In this document: positions 62,035-64,000 of the stretch, in pieces
Layout of the letters: every line of letters begins with the position of its first letter
How positions within the stretch are numbered: the stretch's first letter is position 1
Assembly (NCBI RefSeq): GCF_026965535.1
Contig: NZ_CP114039.1
Coordinates: 5,704,001 to 5,768,000 of the forward strand
DNA from: Corallococcus sp. NCRR
Lineage (GTDB): Bacteria > Myxococcota > Myxococcia > Myxococcales > Myxococcaceae
Direction: 5' to 3'
DNA length: 64,000 bases
Program-made: the position numbers and the translations under genes
The notes under the pieces: generated by a model
Database searches by the model: none
The model's input: the letters and a program-made list of their open reading frames with translations, nothing else
What the model was told of the DNA's origin: nothing

Positions 62035-62589
62035 TCACTGCATGTTGGTGACGATCTGCGCCTCGCAGGTGTTGATGTCGATGTAGGAGTTGACGGCGTC
62101 GAGGGTGCAGATGGCGCCGCCGTAGGTCCCGTAATAGACCGTCGCGCTGCAGGCCCCGGCGTTGTCCGCGATGTCCACGCGCCAGATGCACGTCTTCGCG
62201 CCGGCCGGGTTCGCCGGGTCGACCGTCCAGTAGTACTGCTGGGAGAACGACGGGGCCGGCGCGGGGGCGCTGACCTGGAAGCCGCCCAGGTTGGCGGTGG
62301 GCACGGGATAGGGCGAGTACACGCCGTTGAACGTGCCGTTGATGGTCTGGAGGCCCAGGTAGATGTTGGCGCCGCTCTGGTTGGAGACGAAGAAGTTCTC
62401 CAGGGCCGGGCCAATGGCCGCGCCGCCCTTCACCTGCGGAACTTCGAACGCGCCCTCGCGAACGCTGACGTACTCGTTGCGCTGGGAGAGGAAGTCGGGG
62501 AACCCGAGATCGGCCGGAGCGGCAAAGGCAACCGACGGCGCGAGGGACAACAGGGAGGCGGCCAGGAAACGCTTCACGTTCCTCGTCAT
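62035..62589 (-). CDS. Secreted protein of unknown function
   Basis: A 184-residue exported protein (signal peptide ending SVAFA). The mature part is beta-rich with three Cys (KTCIWRVD, AGACSATVYYG, ICTLDAVN, INTCEAQ gives four in all), probably two disulfides. The start has an AGGAG site 7 bases upstream. It begins an apparent run of three same-strand genes with the FeeM-like and heme-oxygenase-like genes, 69 bases before the former, though co-transcription is not proven. No known domain. Confidence 0.72.
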   Translation of the reverse strand: MTRNVKRFLAASLLSLAPSVAFAAPADLGFPDFLSQRNEYVSVREGAFEVPQVKGGAAIGPALENFFVSNQSGANIYLGLQTINGTFNGVYSPYPVPTANLGGFQVSAPAPAPSFSQQYYWTVDPANPAGAKTCIWRVDIADNAGACSATVYYGTYGGAICTLDAVNSYIDINTCEAQIVTNMQ

Positions 62590-62804
62590 GGACTACTCCT
62601 GAGTTGATTTGTGTGGGGTTGGCCGAAGCCGAGGCATTCCTAACACTGGTCTTGATTTAACTGCAAATCAGAACGAGCAAAACGTGTGATTCCTGTGAGC
62701 ACGGATGATTGCATCCGGGCCGTGTTGCACATCGCGTTGGGGGTGGTGGCTAGGGGGTTTCCACGGGTCTGCCCATACACGCCGCCTGGGGCCGGAGCAC
62801 CCCC

Positions 62805-62827
62805 GCTCGCCGGGTAGGCGGGCGAGC
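62805..62827 (-). terminator. Hairpin downstream of the permease gene
   Basis: GCTCGCC, 9-base loop, GGCGAGC: a perfect 7-pair stem about 60 bases past the permease stop. Modest; distance makes the role uncertain. Confidence 0.35.
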
Positions 62828-62886
62828 AGGCCAAAGGCATACGTGACTGTGTATGGCTTCAATCGCTGGCAGTCGCGCTCGGAGCT

Positions 62887-64000
62887 TCAAGGCGTGCCCA
62901 GGGCGGGCGGGGTCTCGGGACGCCGGGTGCGCCGGCGCCAGAACAGGAACACGGGGACGCCGGCGCCAAACAGCAACGTTCCCTTGAGCGCGTTGAGCGG
63001 GTTGGAGGCCGTCGAGCCCAGGATCACGTAGAGCGCCGCCGCGATGAAGAGGAGCGGGGTGACGGGATATCCGGGCACCCGGTACGCGGCGCGGGGCACC
63101 AGGCCCTGCCGTTCGCGCGCGCGGTAGACGAACAGCGTCGCGGCCGTGGCGCCGAAGATGAGCCAGTCGGCGAAGACGACGTAATCGAGCAGCTCGCCGT
63201 ACGTGCCCGTGCCCGTGAGCAGGATGGCCCAGGCCGCCTGGAAGAGGATGGCGTTGGAGGGCGTGCGGAAGCGCGGGTGCAGCCGGGCCATCCACGGGAA
63301 GAACAGTCCATCCGCGGCCATGGCCTGGTAGACGCGCGGCGACACGAGGATGACGAGGTTGAGGAACCCGAAGGTGGAGAGGGCGACCCCCAGGGTGATG
63401 AACGTGCGGCCCGCAGGCCCGATGAGCTGGTCCAGCGCGTCCGCCGCCGGAGCGCTGCTCGCCGCGAGCCCCGCCGCGCCGAGCGTGCGCAGGTAGGTGA
63501 GGTTCGCGAGCAGGTACACCGTCACCACGCCGATGACGCCGAGCAACAGAGCGCGTGGCAGGTTGCGCTCGGGGTTGACCAGCTCCTCGGCCACGAAGTT
63601 CGTCTGCTGCCACCCGCCATAGCTGAACAGCACCGGGACGAGCGCCGCTCCCAGCGCGAGCACGAGGGAGTCAGGCGCCACCGGAGCGGCCACGGCCTCC
63701 ACCGCGGCGGGCCGGACGCCTTCGAGCAGGAGCCCCGCGCCCACGAGCACGGCGAGCGCCAGCAGCTTCAGCACGGTGAAGATGTTCTGCGTGAGCGCCC
63801 CGGGCCGCACGCCGAAGTAGTTCACCCCGGAGAGCAGGAGGATGGCGCCGACGGCGAGGGGGAAGCGGAACCCGGGCCCCAGGCCGGTGAGCGCGAGCGT
63901 GTAGTTGGCGAACGTGACGGCCACCGCGGCGATGGCCCCGGTGGCGATCATCAGCATCAGGCCCCACGCGTTGAGGAACGCGGGCAGCGGGCCGAAGGCA
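62887..64000 (-). CDS. APC-family amino acid permease (5' truncated by window end)
   Basis: About 371 residues of the C-terminal part of a transporter. The frame stays open to the right edge (reading AFGPLPAFLNAWGLMLM ahead of the first internal ATG at 63957), so the start lies outside the window. Nine or so hydrophobic helices are visible, with APC-family features such as LFSYGGWQQTNFVAEELVNPERNLPRAL, where the conserved Glu and Pro-Arg sit in the helix-6/7 loop. Likely exchanges or imports amino acids. No regulator is visible. Confidence 0.9.
   Translation of the reverse strand, partial: AFGPLPAFLNAWGLMLMIATGAIAAVAVTFANYTLALTGLGPGFRFPLAVGAILLLSGVNYFGVRPGALTQNIFTVLKLLALAVLVGAGLLLEGVRPAAVEAVAAPVAPDSLVLALGAALVPVLFSYGGWQQTNFVAEELVNPERNLPRALLLGVIGVVTVYLLANLTYLRTLGAAGLAASSAPAADALDQLIGPAGRTFITLGVALSTFGFLNLVILVSPRVYQAMAADGLFFPWMARLHPRFRTPSNAILFQAAWAILLTGTGTYGELLDYVVFADWLIFGATAATLFVYRARERQGLVPRAAYRVPGYPVTPLLFIAAALYVILGSTASNPLNALKGTLLFGAGVPVFLFWRRRTRRPETPPALGTP

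Noticed and set aside
1-64000. tRNA, rRNA, insertion sequences, prophage or origin
   Set aside because: I looked in all intergenic gaps for cloverleaf-like or transposase-like sequence and saw none; a covariance-model scan was not possible.

Overview
The window is very GC-rich and almost fully coding, with tightly packed genes, ATGA overlaps, and many secreted lipoproteins, glycosidases and proteases. Gene content (paired HEXXH metallopeptidases of the M57 type, myxobacterial pilin-like sequence, many one-off lipoproteins, a terpene-degradation operon) fits a predatory myxobacterium of the Myxococcaceae, such as Corallococcus or Myxococcus. This is inferred from gene style and not from a marker gene. 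I see no rRNA, tRNA, CRISPR array, insertion sequence or prophage.

Layout. 1-3985: the end of what may be a natural-product locus (tail of an unknown gene, an ABC exporter, an FkbH-type protein). 4024-7263: a propeller lipoprotein and a gene that appears broken by a frameshift. 7389-10457: a 1022-residue protein joining MJ1316/DUF504, EEP, 2H phosphoesterase and poly(A)-polymerase-type nucleotidyltransferase domains, the architecture of a predicted RNA-repair enzyme. 10469-14406: a lipoprotein and a metallopeptidase - trypsin-like - metallopeptidase cassette. 14413-25007: a complete-looking acyclic-terpene (citronellol/geraniol) catabolic operon, divergent from a TetR gene across a 20-bp perfect palindrome. 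24976-27029: a pilin-like membrane protein, two small Cys-rich peptides and a glycine-repeat lipoprotein. 27236-29905: an HrpA-like RNA helicase. 29934-31857: an exported haloalkane-dehalogenase-like hydrolase with a divergent LysR. 31935-37473: GH114 lipoprotein, EEP nuclease, bestrophin, beta-helix lipoprotein, 2OG oxygenase. 38313-40232: macrolide-type glycosyltransferase and divergent TetR with two matching palindromes between them. 40195-42859: membrane protein and a two-component system. 42888-50506: lipoproteins, MFS/LysR pair, glycosyltransferase, methyltransferase, endonuclease V-like protein. 50636-57405: a run of secreted carbohydrate-active proteins (DUF4185, GH18-like + PKD + F5/8C, GH43). 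57462-59185: TetR/NmrA pair. 59169-62589: membrane protein, a heme-oxygenase-like enzyme next to a FeeM-like acyltransferase, and a secreted protein. 62887-64000: 5'-truncated amino-acid permease.

Regulation visible in sequence: five divergent regulator-target pairs, four of them with inverted repeats between (15074-15093; 39530-39602; 46982-46996; 58232-58265), and GC-rich hairpins at many convergent gene ends. The best candidates for unusual biology are the RNA-repair fusion with its divergent damaged neighbour, the FeeM-like/heme-oxygenase-like pair, the protease cassette, and the small Cys-rich peptides.
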